A stretch of 55,370 nt of DNA from Gammaproteobacteria bacterium (GCA_028818225.1 JAPPOG010000031.1:1-55370), one strand, 5' to 3'. Positions 43,533-52,698 are shown, counted from the stretch's first letter. A program made the numbers and translations. The notes: generated from the letters alone by a model not told the origin.

Positions 43533-45149
43533 GTGTCCCCATTTCAATCTAAAGCACGGCTGGCTCTACTCACACTCTTGTTACCAGGCTTAATCGCCGC
43601 ACAAGAATTCGATCATGGCTATATCGATCCTGCGCCAATACTGGCGGCCGCTTCCGCTGCCATAGGCGAAGAAAGGCTCTCCTGTATTTCTATTGCCGGC
43701 AGTGCCTATACCGGCATGGTGGGGCAACAATACATTAATGCCTATGAAGTCGACTGGCCCCGCGGCGAGCCATTGAGAAACTATACCCGGGTAATCGATT
43801 TCGATAACGTGCGCATGCTCGAAACCTTTGATCGTGAACCCGGCAATAATCCTGCCTCCTGGAAGTATGGCCTGGGCTGGTATGGGGGCACTCCAATCCA
43901 ACAGGAAGAACGTCAGATCTTTTCCCTTAATGGTCAGTATGCCTGGCATCAGGACGGCGCCAATGGAATCCCTGTTGCCGCCCGCCCGCTGGACGCGGAA
44001 CGCTGGCAATTGGATATGTGGCTTACTCCCCATGGTTTTCTCAAGGCAGCGCGCTTACCTGGCGCAAATCCTGTAGCAACCTGGCGTTGGGAACTCGGAG
44101 AAATGGGTCGTGATGGTGCGACAGTCGATCCGGAAAGAGTCAGCATCGTCTCCATTACGATAATGGGTAAGTATCGAGTCGATGCCACCATCAATTCCGA
44201 AAACCTGTTGCAGCGCATTCATACCTGGGTTCCGGACTCAGTGATTGGTGATACCAATTACGAACATGAATTTTCCAATGCCGATTACATTGATCTCGGT
44301 GATGGCATTCGATTTCCAACAGTTTGGCATCATCACACCGGATGGGATGACAACTACCAGGCTCAGAGTATTAATGCCGGTCATAATGCCTTCGGGGGTC
44401 GTCAGGCAGATATTATTGCCAATGAATGTCCTGGCGAAGTGCCAATTCCAAACAGTGTGCGTGCCGCAGATTTTTCCGAAAACGTTGTTGTTGAAGCCCT
44501 GGCGGATGGCATCTATTTATTCGGTGGAGGATCGCACAACAGTGTGGTAGTGGAATTCGATGACTATATCGCCGTGGTAGAAGCCCCTTTATATGAATCA
44601 CGCAATCTTGCAGTAATCGATGAAATCGCAGAGCGAATTCCTGACAAGCCAATTCGATTTGTCGTAAACACCCATCAGCATCATGATCATGTGGGCGGCC
44701 TTAGGACCTATATGCATATTGGCGCCACTATTATCACTCACTGGAAAAATTATGATTTCTACACCAATGATGTGCTGAATTATGCGCAACGAACTCTCGA
44801 CCCTGACATGGTAAGTCTGTGGCCGCCAACTGAACTGGCCGAGGGCTATCAATATGAAACTGTTCGCGAGAACTACGTGTTAACCGATGGAGACCGGATT
44901 ATGCAAATGTCCTATGTTCATCCTTCTCCTCATGTTGAGGGGATGCTGGTTGCTTACTTGCCTGCAGAAAAAATCTTGGTTGAGGCAGATCTTTTCGATG
45001 CTATTTCAAACGACTTACCTGCAGAACCCAGCCCCGGGAATCGAACTCTTTACAACCATGTGCAACGGCTGGGACTGGATGTTGAAACTATTGTGCCAAT
45101 TCATGGTCAACCAACAGCCTGGACTGACTTTGCCGACTTATTTGATTAA
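43533..45149 (+). CDS. Exported metallo-beta-lactamase-fold hydrolase with N-terminal extension
   Basis: 538 residues. The start is GTG at 43533, with AGGAGG five bases upstream (43523-43528); it opens a signal peptide ending near LIAAQE. The N-terminal 300 residues are beta-rich and not assignable. The MBL domain (about 310-538) has H381QHHDH386 (the HxHxDH zinc motif), a later His in 'SPHVEGMLVAYLP', Asp in 'VEADLF' and His in 'IHGQP', so a binuclear zinc site is intact. The spacing 'VVNTHQHHDHVGGLRTY' is typical of subclass B3-like or alkylsulfatase-like exported hydrolases. Substrate unknown. The paralogue of the 317-residue unknown family starts 20 bases downstream. Confidence 0.85.
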   Translation: MSPFQSKARLALLTLLLPGLIAAQEFDHGYIDPAPILAAASAAIGEERLSCISIAGSAYTGMVGQQYINAYEVDWPRGEPLRNYTRVIDFDNVRMLETFDREPGNNPASWKYGLGWYGGTPIQQEERQIFSLNGQYAWHQDGANGIPVAARPLDAERWQLDMWLTPHGFLKAARLPGANPVATWRWELGEMGRDGATVDPERVSIVSITIMGKYRVDATINSENLLQRIHTWVPDSVIGDTNYEHEFSNADYIDLGDGIRFPTVWHHHTGWDDNYQAQSINAGHNAFGGRQADIIANECPGEVPIPNSVRAADFSENVVVEALADGIYLFGGGSHNSVVVEFDDYIAVVEAPLYESRNLAVIDEIAERIPDKPIRFVVNTHQHHDHVGGLRTYMHIGATIITHWKNYDFYTNDVLNYAQRTLDPDMVSLWPPTELAEGYQYETVRENYVLTDGDRIMQMSYVHPSPHVEGMLVAYLPAEKILVEADLFDAISNDLPAEPSPGNRTLYNHVQRLGLDVETIVPIHGQPTAWTDFADLFD

Positions 45150-45169
45150 CAAATTAAAAAGCAAGAATT

Positions 45170-46186
45170 ATGCGCAGTAACTTAATTGTTGGTTTTGGCC
45201 TTGCATGTTTTGTCTCAGCTGGCCATGGGCAAAACTATAAACCTCGTCTGACAGAATTTGGCATACCGGATATTCAGGGTGTCTGGAATTTTTCTACCTA
45301 TGCGCCCTTCGAGCGACCCGAACGCTTGGGAGAGCAGGAGTTTTTTAGTCGAGAAGAACTGCAGGCTGCTGCGCAACGTCGAGCCGCTTCTGCCGAGGAC
45401 CGCGAGCAGAGAGAAACCGAGGCGGCACGACGTGCATTGGAATCCACTTCTACCTCAGTGGCGTCAGTAAATTTTTTCTGGATGGAGATGGACGGACTTA
45501 CGGAAAATAAGCGAACCTCGGTCATCATTCACCCGAGTAATGGTCGCATTCCCCCAGTTAGAGATGGAGTTATTATTCAGCGCAGTGATCCGAATGGCGT
45601 GCGCGAGCTTCCGGGCGAGCGCCCGGTAAAGTTCACCCATGGTGGAATCAGCAGTAACGGCCCGGAGGACAGGGGATTATCAGAGCGTTGCCTGGTTTTT
45701 AATTCCGGACCTCCTCTCTTTAGTGAACCTTATAACAATAACCTGCAGATCATCCAGAATCGTGACCACGTTGTACTCTTAACGGAGATGGGCTTCGATG
45801 CACGTATCGTACCGCTGCAACAGAAATTTCAACTTGATAACGAAATTACTCTCTGGTCAGGTGATTCCAGCGGTTACTTCAATGGCAACACGTTGGTAGT
45901 AGAAACGCGAAACTTTACTGCGAAAGTCGGGAGTCTTAGTTTACGGGGTGCGGCTTATGGAAATGCCGAAGCGAGGCTGCTAATTGAAAAATTTATTCCA
46001 ACCAGTGCAACCACAATGGACTATGAATGGACAATCGAAGACTCAATCACATTTACCGACAGAATTGTCGGTATCATGCCCATGACCAGAACCGACGACA
46101 AACTTTATGAATATGCCTGCCATGCCGGCAACTATGCTATTGGCAACATATTGAAAGGGGCTAGAGCTGTCGAAGCAGGTTTTTAG
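45170..46186 (+). CDS. Exported protein of unknown function, paralogue of 31529-32482
   Basis: 338 residues with a signal peptide ending near residue 21 (GHGQN). It shares the ordered motifs of the 31529 protein: 'GIPDIQGVWNFSTYAPFERPE', 'SVIIHPSNGRIPP', 'SERCLVF', 'VLLTEMGFDARIVPL', 'WSGDSSGYFNGNTLVVET' and 'YEYACHAGNYAIGNILKGARA'. A conserved Cys-His pair (CHxGNYA) near the C-terminus and a central Cys stand out in both, suggesting a metal or redox site, but the family is uncharacterised. It follows the MBL hydrolase by 20 bases and is probably cotranscribed. It converges stop-to-stop with the lipocalin-like gene, with no base between them. Confidence 0.75.
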   Translation: MRSNLIVGFGLACFVSAGHGQNYKPRLTEFGIPDIQGVWNFSTYAPFERPERLGEQEFFSREELQAAAQRRAASAEDREQRETEAARRALESTSTSVASVNFFWMEMDGLTENKRTSVIIHPSNGRIPPVRDGVIIQRSDPNGVRELPGERPVKFTHGGISSNGPEDRGLSERCLVFNSGPPLFSEPYNNNLQIIQNRDHVVLLTEMGFDARIVPLQQKFQLDNEITLWSGDSSGYFNGNTLVVETRNFTAKVGSLSLRGAAYGNAEARLLIEKFIPTSATTMDYEWTIEDSITFTDRIVGIMPMTRTDDKLYEYACHAGNYAIGNILKGARAVEAGF

Positions 46187-46654
46187 CTACTTTAACCTGT
46201 GCCAGGTTAGTGTTCCGGTAGTTCGACCATCATTATCACGCAAGGACAACTTGAGGATGTCATCGCCTTCAAATTCGAAGTAGCGAACATTATCCCCACC
46301 GACCCATTGCGGAACCATGGGTGAACCCTGTACATGGTGTATTACCACGCCGCGATCGAGGTCCCAGCTAACGGGACCCCAATAGGCGAAACCCTGCATT
46401 AAACGCTCGCTGGATTCCCTTTGTCGTTCGGGTAAATCCTTGGGCATTCCGAGACCGGCCATATTGCCAAAGCGGTCATAACTGAGACGACCGATATAGC
46501 CCATTTCCCTGGCATCGCCGTTTACGGGAAATGTGTAATAGCTGGCTAATTCCCAGTCGCCAATAAATTTTTGTTTGACGGCTTCGACATCAGCAGCCCC
46601 GAAGGCCGCTGACGCGAAGAAAAGAAGCGATAGGCAATGCGTTTTTATTTTCAT
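46187..46654 (-). CDS. Exported lipocalin-like (Lipocalin_5) protein
   Basis: 155 residues with a signal peptide ending near residue 19-20 (AAFGAAD). The single beta-barrel pattern is that of the Lipocalin_5 family: 'FIGDWELASYYTF', 'GYIGRLSYDRFGNMAGLGM', 'GPVSWDLDRGVVIHHVQGS' and a final 'GRTTGTLTWHRL'. Such proteins are small, ligand-binding barrels of unknown ligand. It lies 26 bases downstream of GGT on the same strand and has an AAAGGCAG ribosome site, so it probably belongs to the GGT transcript. Confidence 0.78.
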   Translation of the reverse strand: MKIKTHCLSLLFFASAAFGAADVEAVKQKFIGDWELASYYTFPVNGDAREMGYIGRLSYDRFGNMAGLGMPKDLPERQRESSERLMQGFAYWGPVSWDLDRGVVIHHVQGSPMVPQWVGGDNVRYFEFEGDDILKLSLRDNDGRTTGTLTWHRLK

Positions 46655-46680
46655 ATTCTGCCTTTTATTAGAATCATTAA

Positions 46681-48414
46681 TTAATAACCAACAGCCGCAC
46701 CATCGCCACGGCGAGAATCAGATGCCCCCTCGAATAGTCCCTCTTCCCTATTGAAATAAACACCCATGGCCGCACCCTGAGTGCCTCGCTCGCGGATAGT
46801 ATGTCCTTTAGATTCATACAGACGAATCGTATCCGGTGAAAATGCTTCAGATTCAAAACTGGTGAAATCCGGTAACCATTGATGGTGGATTCGCCCTGCT
46901 TCGATGGCTTCAGCGATATTAAAACCATGATCGATAATATTCAGAATGGTCTGCATGGTGGTGTTGATAATTGTTTTACCGCCAGGACTACCAGTCGCAA
47001 AAAGTGGCCTGCCATTCTGAGCAACAATTGTTGGAGTCATGGAAGATAAAGGGCGCTTCTCTGCAGCAACCAGGTTAGGTGCCGTGCCAATATTCCCGCT
47101 TATATCTGTGAGACCTGGCACGGCATTAAAATCTCCCAATTCATTATTCAGAAGATAACCACCGCCCTCAGCAACAATGGCTGAGCCATAGCCAAATTCG
47201 AGAGTATAGGTCACGCTCACCATGTTGCCATCTTTATCGACTACAGAGAAATGGGTGGTTTCTTCACTTTCATAAGCCTGGGCAAACTCAGAGGGAGAAC
47301 TCTCAGATTTCTTATCCATGTCGATCGAAGTTCTAAGGCCAGAGGCATAGTCCTTATCCATTAACCGATCCAGAGGCATGGACTCATTGAAGTCAGGATC
47401 CCCTAGATGTTCGGCACGGTCAGCATAAGCCCGACGCATCGCTTCGGTAAGCACATGAAGGTAGTCTGCGGAATTATGACCGAGCCCAGCAAGGTCGTAG
47501 CCTTCCAGAATGTTTAACATCTGGACCAAGGCGACACCGCCGGAGCTGGGTGGCGGCATGCTGATAATTTCGTAACCGCGATAAGTGCCTCGAATTGGTT
47601 CTCTCTCTACCGCCTCATAGCGCTCTAAATCCTCAGCGGTAATCAGGCCGCCATTAGCAGCCATAAAGTCCGCCAGGCGCCTCGCGTTTTCGCCTTTATA
47701 AAATCCATCTTTTCCATTGTTCTGAATTAGTTCTAGGGTCTTGGCCAGGTCTGGTTGCACCCAGATGTCATCCAACTCATATAAAGAACCGTCGGCGCGG
47801 AAAAATTTCCTTGCCGAAGAGGGATACTGGCGGAATCGATTTGCACTTCTGGCGAAACCCGTTTGCAGGGCATAGGTAATTGGAATGCCGTCTCGAGCTA
47901 ATGCTACCGCAGGGGCGACCAGCTCCTCCCAGGGAAGCGAACCCAGTTCCTGGTGGGCCTTATAGAGTCCGGCGACAGTTCCGGGAACACCGATAGCCAA
48001 CATTCCAATATGGTTGGAATTATTCACCACCTGGCCATCCAGGCCGAGATACATCCTCTCAGCAGCCGCCAGTGGCGCCTTCTCACGAAAATCAAAGGTA
48101 GTAGCGTGCCCATCATCGCCGTGATAAACCATGAATCCACCACCACCAATGTTGCCTGCTGAAGGCCAGGTGACTGCAAGGGCAAAGGCTGTGGCAACGG
48201 CCGCGTCTACCGCATTACCACCTTGCTTCAAAACTTCGACTCCTGCCTCTGAAGCAAGTCGGGACGCACTGCTTACCATGCCATTTTTAGCACGGGTTGG
48301 TGTGCGCCCACCTTCCGAGAAGGAAGTCGAGATCAAGGCAAAACCAAGAACCAGAACCAGGGCTTGTGTTGATTTAAGTAACAACCGGCTGACAACTTTG
48401 CTACGACTCATCAT
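46681..48414 (-). CDS. ggt: Gamma-glutamyltransferase
   Basis: 577 residues from the ATG at 48414; a GTG at 48423 and a second ATG at 48411 are alternatives, and the ribosome site (AGTGAG) is weak. A signal peptide precedes the heavy-chain part. The nucleophile is Thr386 in E-TTHFSVV, where autoprocessing splits heavy and light chains. The light chain keeps 'GGGYLLNNELGDFN' and 'SSMTPTIV' and 'GSPGGKTII'. GGT removes or transfers gamma-glutamyl groups from glutathione and related peptides in the periplasm. Here it is linked to the lipocalin-like gene and lies beside the M19 dipeptidase gene, a pair typical of glutathione breakdown (GGT then Cys-Gly dipeptidase). Confidence 0.92.
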   Translation of the reverse strand: MMSRSKVVSRLLLKSTQALVLVLGFALISTSFSEGGRTPTRAKNGMVSSASRLASEAGVEVLKQGGNAVDAAVATAFALAVTWPSAGNIGGGGFMVYHGDDGHATTFDFREKAPLAAAERMYLGLDGQVVNNSNHIGMLAIGVPGTVAGLYKAHQELGSLPWEELVAPAVALARDGIPITYALQTGFARSANRFRQYPSSARKFFRADGSLYELDDIWVQPDLAKTLELIQNNGKDGFYKGENARRLADFMAANGGLITAEDLERYEAVEREPIRGTYRGYEIISMPPPSSGGVALVQMLNILEGYDLAGLGHNSADYLHVLTEAMRRAYADRAEHLGDPDFNESMPLDRLMDKDYASGLRTSIDMDKKSESSPSEFAQAYESEETTHFSVVDKDGNMVSVTYTLEFGYGSAIVAEGGGYLLNNELGDFNAVPGLTDISGNIGTAPNLVAAEKRPLSSMTPTIVAQNGRPLFATGSPGGKTIINTTMQTILNIIDHGFNIAEAIEAGRIHHQWLPDFTSFESEAFSPDTIRLYESKGHTIRERGTQGAAMGVYFNREEGLFEGASDSRRGDGAAVGY

Positions 48415-48779
48415 AAAACTCACTGCTTTAAATTGGGTTAGGTGAACTCACAAACAGCCCATTCCACTGGTGCAATTAATGAACTCAACATCAATTACCA
48501 GGCAACACTGACAAGTATTACCCTGCGTACCTGAATGTTATTCCAGCCAGTACTAGCTTAGCAAATCGCGAAAACCCCTATTTCAGCGACTTTCAGCAGA
48601 ATTAGCGCCAGCAATAAAACATTTCACAATCTGTGAGACTGTGACAAATCGATAGAATCTGCCACCAACCCTGAACACTATGCTGTTTTTAACAGGGATG
48701 AAATGCTAAGTTCACTGTCTTACGAGTGCGGATTATCTATCCGTAAAATAATGATTATTGCATCCTGGCAGATTTACCA
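48415..48779. other. Intergenic region between GGT and the M19 dipeptidase
   Basis: 365 bases between divergent genes, with promoters for both expected. The inverted repeat TCACA-ATC-TGTGA (about 48626-48638) stands out, but its arms are inverted relative to a CRP site. A short hairpin CTGTT-TTT-AACAG lies at 48683-48695. No ORF or RNA gene recognised. Confidence 0.3.
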
Positions 48780-50129
48780 ATGATTAAGCTCAACCAAGTT
48801 TCCAAGCTATTTACTGGGCTTGCCTTCCTCGGCCTGCTCACCGCCTGTGGCGAGAATGAGAATTCCATACCTGCCGATACTGCATCCGGTGTCGTTGAAA
48901 GCGAAGACGAACTAATTGAAAGAGCACGGGGAATACATGATCGCGTCATTACCCTGGACACTCACGCTGACATAAGTACGTCCAACTTTACGGCGACCGT
49001 GAATTACACGCAGGATATCGATACTCAGGTCAATCTTCCCAAAATGGAAGCCGGAGGCCTTGATGTTGCCTGGTTTATTGTCTACACAGGACAGGGATCT
49101 CTGGATGATGAAGGCTATGCTGCGGCCTACGCCAATGCCATTGACAAATTTGATGCCATTCATCGCCTGGCTGAAGAGATTGCACCCGATCAAATCGAAC
49201 TGGCTTACACTTCCGATGATGTTCGCCGGATTGCTGCCGCTGGAAAGAAAGTTGCGATGATCGGAATCGAGAATGCCTATCCCGTAGGACTGGATCTTGC
49301 TCGCATCGAAGAATTCTATAACCGCGGTGGACGCTATATGTCGCTGGCCCATAATGGCCATAGCCAGTTTTCCGATTCACAAACAGGCGAGCCAACCAAT
49401 GACTATTTACATGGTGGCCTGAGTGAGATGGGTAGACAGGCAATCGCGGAAATGAATCGTCTCGGAATTATGGTGGATGTTTCACACCCTTCCAAAGATT
49501 CCATTTTGCAAAGTATTGAACTGAGCAGGGCGCCGGTAATTGCCTCTCATTCTTCTGCTCGAGCATTAACGAACCATACCCGCAATCTAGATGATGAGAT
49601 GCTAATTGCAATCAGGGATAACAACGGGGTTGCGCAAGCAACGGCGTTTCACAGCTACGTAAACGAAGCACGAAGAAGCTTTCTTGCCGAAGGTCGGCAG
49701 CGACTCGAAGCGGAGATTGCGGAATCACTGGATTTTGAAATCCTGTCAGCCGCAGAAATTGAACAATTATCCGTTGTTGATCGCGCCACATACGAAACTA
49801 ATCTGGCAGAACTTGATGCACAGTTATTTCCACGCTTACGCTCCGAAGTAAACGCCATGGCGCCGGCTGCAACAGTGTCTGACTTCATTGACCATATCGA
49901 TTATATGGGCGAACTAATTGGGCTCGATCATGTAGGTATCAGTTCTGACTTCGACGGAGGCGGTGGTATCGAAGGCTGGAACGACGCTTCGGAAACTTTC
50001 AACGTCACCCTGGAACTGGTAAGGCGAGGATATTCGGAAGAAGAAATAGCCCAACTCTGGAGTGGCAACTTGTTAAGAGTTCTAGATGACGTACAGAGAA
50101 TTGCGGCAGAAATTCAAGCTGAGGCCTAA
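48780..50129 (+). CDS. Lipoprotein membrane dipeptidase (peptidase M19, renal dipeptidase family)
   Basis: 449 residues. A lipobox (GLLTAC, Cys22) makes it a membrane-anchored lipoprotein. The M19 TIM-barrel is clear: 'TLDTHADI' (zinc His-x-Asp), 'MIGIENAYPVG' (bridging Glu), 'SLAHNGHSQFSDS', 'MVDVSHPSKDSI', 'APVIASHSSARALTNHTRNLDDE' with the second-site His residues, and 'IGSD'-type 'VGISSDFDGGG'. M19 enzymes hydrolyse a wide range of dipeptides, including Cys-Gly, and some act on D-residues. The start has only a weak ribosome site. The cupin gene starts two bases after its stop and is translationally coupled. Confidence 0.9.
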   Translation: MIKLNQVSKLFTGLAFLGLLTACGENENSIPADTASGVVESEDELIERARGIHDRVITLDTHADISTSNFTATVNYTQDIDTQVNLPKMEAGGLDVAWFIVYTGQGSLDDEGYAAAYANAIDKFDAIHRLAEEIAPDQIELAYTSDDVRRIAAAGKKVAMIGIENAYPVGLDLARIEEFYNRGGRYMSLAHNGHSQFSDSQTGEPTNDYLHGGLSEMGRQAIAEMNRLGIMVDVSHPSKDSILQSIELSRAPVIASHSSARALTNHTRNLDDEMLIAIRDNNGVAQATAFHSYVNEARRSFLAEGRQRLEAEIAESLDFEILSAAEIEQLSVVDRATYETNLAELDAQLFPRLRSEVNAMAPAATVSDFIDHIDYMGELIGLDHVGISSDFDGGGGIEGWNDASETFNVTLELVRRGYSEEEIAQLWSGNLLRVLDDVQRIAAEIQAEA

Positions 50130-50130
50130 A

Positions 50131-50694
50131 ATGAAAAGTAACATTAAGACACTATTAAGTTTAGCAACAGCAGGAATCATCGGTTCTGCAAACTTCGCCG
50201 ATCATCATGATGAGGTTGCAGGTGGATCTTTCATCATTCCTAAGGCAGAAGTAGAAGAGACTTTATTGCAGGGACTGGCAAATCTTGCGGAAGGCAGGAC
50301 AGTAAGTGACATTGTTGTTCGTCATATAGACGTCGGCGAAGAATATATGGGTGTATCCGTGGTCCAGCGCAGCAAGGTTGAGCCGAGAGCTATTGAAACA
50401 GGAATCGCTCATGTTGATCTCGACGAGATTTATTACATCATGGCCGGTGAAGGCACTATGGTTACCGGAGGTAAATTTGTCGATCCGACGGAGACTAACA
50501 GCAACCTGCTTGGCCCCATGCTGAGAGGAGAAATAAGAGAGGGAGTGCTGCAGAAAGTTGAAGTCGGCGACATCGCAATCATCCCCAAGGGCATGCCCCA
50601 TGGCTGGCATGAGATTACCACTGATGCCATCAGCTATATCATTTTTCGCGGCGACCCAAATGAAGTGATGCAGATAAAAAATAGCGCAGAGTAA
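50131..50694 (+). CDS. Exported cupin protein, paralogue of 33372-33872
   Basis: 187 residues from the ATG at 50131, one base after the dipeptidase stop codon, with GAGG (50121-50124) as ribosome site; the frame extends upstream inside the dipeptidase gene, but the start at 50131 gives the signal peptide (SNIKTLLSLATAGIIG...). Cupin motif 1 is 'HVDLDEIYYIMAGEGTMVTGG' and motif 2 'GDIAIIPKGMPHGWHEI', so the metal-binding His and Glu are better kept than in the paralogue. Both share a long insert between the motifs. A role in binding or modifying a small molecule such as a dipeptide product is possible but unproven. Confidence 0.82.
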   Translation: MKSNIKTLLSLATAGIIGSANFADHHDEVAGGSFIIPKAEVEETLLQGLANLAEGRTVSDIVVRHIDVGEEYMGVSVVQRSKVEPRAIETGIAHVDLDEIYYIMAGEGTMVTGGKFVDPTETNSNLLGPMLRGEIREGVLQKVEVGDIAIIPKGMPHGWHEITTDAISYIIFRGDPNEVMQIKNSAE

Positions 50695-51139
50695 TCGTGA
50701 GAAATTCTGGTATTGGCCGAATCTCCCGAGCTACTAAAAATGCACCGTTACCTTCTGCCGATAATTGGGGGTGGGATTATATATTGTGTATTTAGTTCAT
50801 TTACAGCACATAATGTTGTGGTTGGGCTCCAGGTTACATTCATTAATAATTAAATCTCTGTCCCCTACTACTTGCACTCGTGGCAAGTTTACTGACCATA
50901 TAAAGCCCGCTATGTCAGCGATAACCCAAGAATCGCCACAAATTTACTGATTTTTGTTAGCTCGCTCACATAATTCCTTGCATAATGGGACCTCATGGGA
51001 ACTGCATCACAGTATAGTTGCAGGGAGACCTTAGAGTACAAATCCTATGAGCTGAGTTACTTCGCTCTATCCAGGCAAAGCGGAGCAAATAGAAGAACTC
51101 AAAATAATAATCGAAAGTCGATCCTTTAGGGTTTAAAGC
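50695..51139. other. Intergenic region upstream of the FecR-domain gene
   Basis: About 445 bases with no gene I can support; a 61-codon frame at 50765-50950 has no ribosome site and no coding character. The stretch 51040-51100 is rich in short complementary pieces (GAGC/GCTC) and could be a structured leader, but it does not match the c-di-GMP or other riboswitch consensus I know. Confidence 0.3.
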
Positions 51140-51232
51140 ATGTGGGCACTATCTGTAAAAACTAACGATTCCATTGGAGAGTTCCTAAAGATATTTACGG
51201 CATAATTCGCCTGTTTCACGCTGGCGTTTTCC
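51140..51232 (+). pseudogene. Signal-peptide coding remnant interrupted by TAA, in frame with the FecR gene
   Basis: An ATG at 51140, nine bases after AGGG, opens a frame that reads into the FecR gene except for one TAA (51203-51205) after 21 codons. Translation across the TAA gives a continuous signal peptide: basic N-region, hydrophobic 'FACFTLAFSM' and cleavage near AFAQ. A single base change (for example TTA to TAA) would explain it. Confidence 0.6.
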
Positions 51233-52654
51233 ATGCCCTATGGATTTACGACCGCATTTGCGCAAGAGCAGGGAGAAATCGCTGGTCGCGTAATCATCAC
51301 CACCGGTGATGTTGGCGCCGTCGGCCCTGATGGTCAGTCGCGGCCACTTAGCAGGCGCGACCAGGTTTTTGTTGGTGACAGAATTATCACAGCAGCGAAT
51401 GCGACTACCCAGATTCGCATGGTTGACTCCGCAATAATCGCCCTGAAGGAATCTACCGAATTCGCAATTGTCGCCTTTGAGTATGAAGAAGCACCTGCAA
51501 CTGACGAATCACGCATGGAATTAATTTCCGGTGGATTCAGAACCATCACAGGCGCTATAGGAGAACAAAATCGCGATAACTATGAAGTAGACGTTTCCCA
51601 GTTTGCTACAATAGGTATCAGGGGAACTGATTATGAAGTCGTAATTACTCCCGTTGGGGAAGTTGTTACTGGTGTCTATGACGGTGGTACCACGATAGAA
51701 AATAATGCCGGTTCACTTGATCTTGGTGTCGGGGCAGATTTCGATTTCGCCCGTGTTGAAGATGCCGATACGCCTCCTGAAGGTCTATTAGAACAACCTG
51801 CCGAACTAGGTGTCACTCCTGAACCATTAGCTGACAACAGCGATGACGATGATGAAGGCGATGACGGTGATGATGGAGGTGACGACGGCGGCGATGGTAC
51901 AGACGGAACTGACGACTCACCAGGCAACTCTGGAAACGGCAACGGCGGTGGCGGTAATAATAATCAGGGTCAAGGCCAGGGTAATAGCTCTGAAGAAGAG
52001 GAAAGCGAAGAAGATGATTCCGAAGAATCGGACGATAACTCTCCTGGCAATTCTGGTAACGGTGGCGGCAACGGCACTAGCGGAAACAGCGGTCAGGCTA
52101 ACAACCTGAGCGCACTGTCTAAATCTGTTGATTCCCACAACATTAGCTGGGGCGCCTGGGACAAGCCAGTCGATCACAACTGGGTTGTTGTTCAGGAAAT
52201 CGAAGACGAGCTAGTCAGGGTTTCTACGAGTGATTACTTCGCCGACGTCAATCCAACTGATATCGCCAACATGCGAGGTAACCACAGCTATCGTACCGGA
52301 CTTGCATCTTCTTTTATCGGCGGAGGCTCAGCAGGTGATGTTCATACTCTGCTAGCTGGCATGGATGTGAACTTCGATACCGGTGGCATCAGTAATGGTA
52401 GCTTACAGGTAGGGGTGGCAGATCAGGCCTGGTCAGTGGCTTTCGATGGCGCCATCAATAGCGGTACAGTCGACCTGAATGCTATTGGTGGACAATTAAT
52501 TGATGTCACTGGCGTAATCAGCAATCAAATCGATGCCAACCTGGGAGGTGTGTTTACCGGACCCGGAGCTGAAGCCTTTGTTGGTGGTTTCGATCTGATC
52601 GACCAACTGGACCAATTCAATAACGTGAATGGACTCTTCACTATCGAGAGATAG
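51233..52654 (+). CDS. FecR-domain surface protein with acidic low-complexity linker (signal peptide disrupted)
   Basis: 473 residues from the first available ATG, which lies inside the remains of a signal peptide; the original start was probably 51140. A FecR domain covers about residues 15-130 ('GEIAGRVIITTGDVGAVG', 'VFVGDRIITAANATTQIRMVD', 'GIRGTDYEVVI'). Then comes a linker of about 100 residues rich in Asp, Glu, Gly, Asn and Ser (about 200-290), with two near-copies of SPGNSGNG. The C-terminal 170 residues are beta-rich and end in a 'GVFTGPGAEAFVGGFDL' element seen in other FecR-linked surface proteins. Without a signal peptide the protein from 51233 would stay in the cytoplasm. A hairpin at 52674-52698 follows. 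Confidence 0.75.
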   Translation: MPYGFTTAFAQEQGEIAGRVIITTGDVGAVGPDGQSRPLSRRDQVFVGDRIITAANATTQIRMVDSAIIALKESTEFAIVAFEYEEAPATDESRMELISGGFRTITGAIGEQNRDNYEVDVSQFATIGIRGTDYEVVITPVGEVVTGVYDGGTTIENNAGSLDLGVGADFDFARVEDADTPPEGLLEQPAELGVTPEPLADNSDDDDEGDDGDDGGDDGGDGTDGTDDSPGNSGNGNGGGGNNNQGQGQGNSSEEEESEEDDSEESDDNSPGNSGNGGGNGTSGNSGQANNLSALSKSVDSHNISWGAWDKPVDHNWVVVQEIEDELVRVSTSDYFADVNPTDIANMRGNHSYRTGLASSFIGGGSAGDVHTLLAGMDVNFDTGGISNGSLQVGVADQAWSVAFDGAINSGTVDLNAIGGQLIDVTGVISNQIDANLGGVFTGPGAEAFVGGFDLIDQLDQFNNVNGLFTIER

Positions 52655-52673
52655 CAAGAAGGAAGAGTCCACT

Positions 52674-52698
52674 CTCCTGAAGCAAATTCTTTCGGGAG
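52674..52698. terminator. Hairpin between convergent FecR and M14 genes
   Basis: CTCCTGAAG (52674-52682) pairs with TTTCGGGAG (52690-52698) through nine base pairs including two G-T pairs, with a 7-base loop. It lies 20 bases past the FecR stop and directly abuts the M14 stop codon. No T tract on either side, so its role as a terminator is uncertain. Confidence 0.4.

Noticed and set aside
48626..48638. CRP-like site TCACA-N3-TGTGA
   Set aside because: The half-sites are in inverted order and the spacer is too short for CRP.
50765..50950. 61-codon plus-strand frame
   Set aside because: No ribosome site and no coding-like composition; upstream of the FecR leader.
51000..51139. Possible c-di-GMP riboswitch before the FecR gene
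   Set aside because: Some short pairing and a GGCAAAG stretch, but the conserved core of the GEMM motif is missing.
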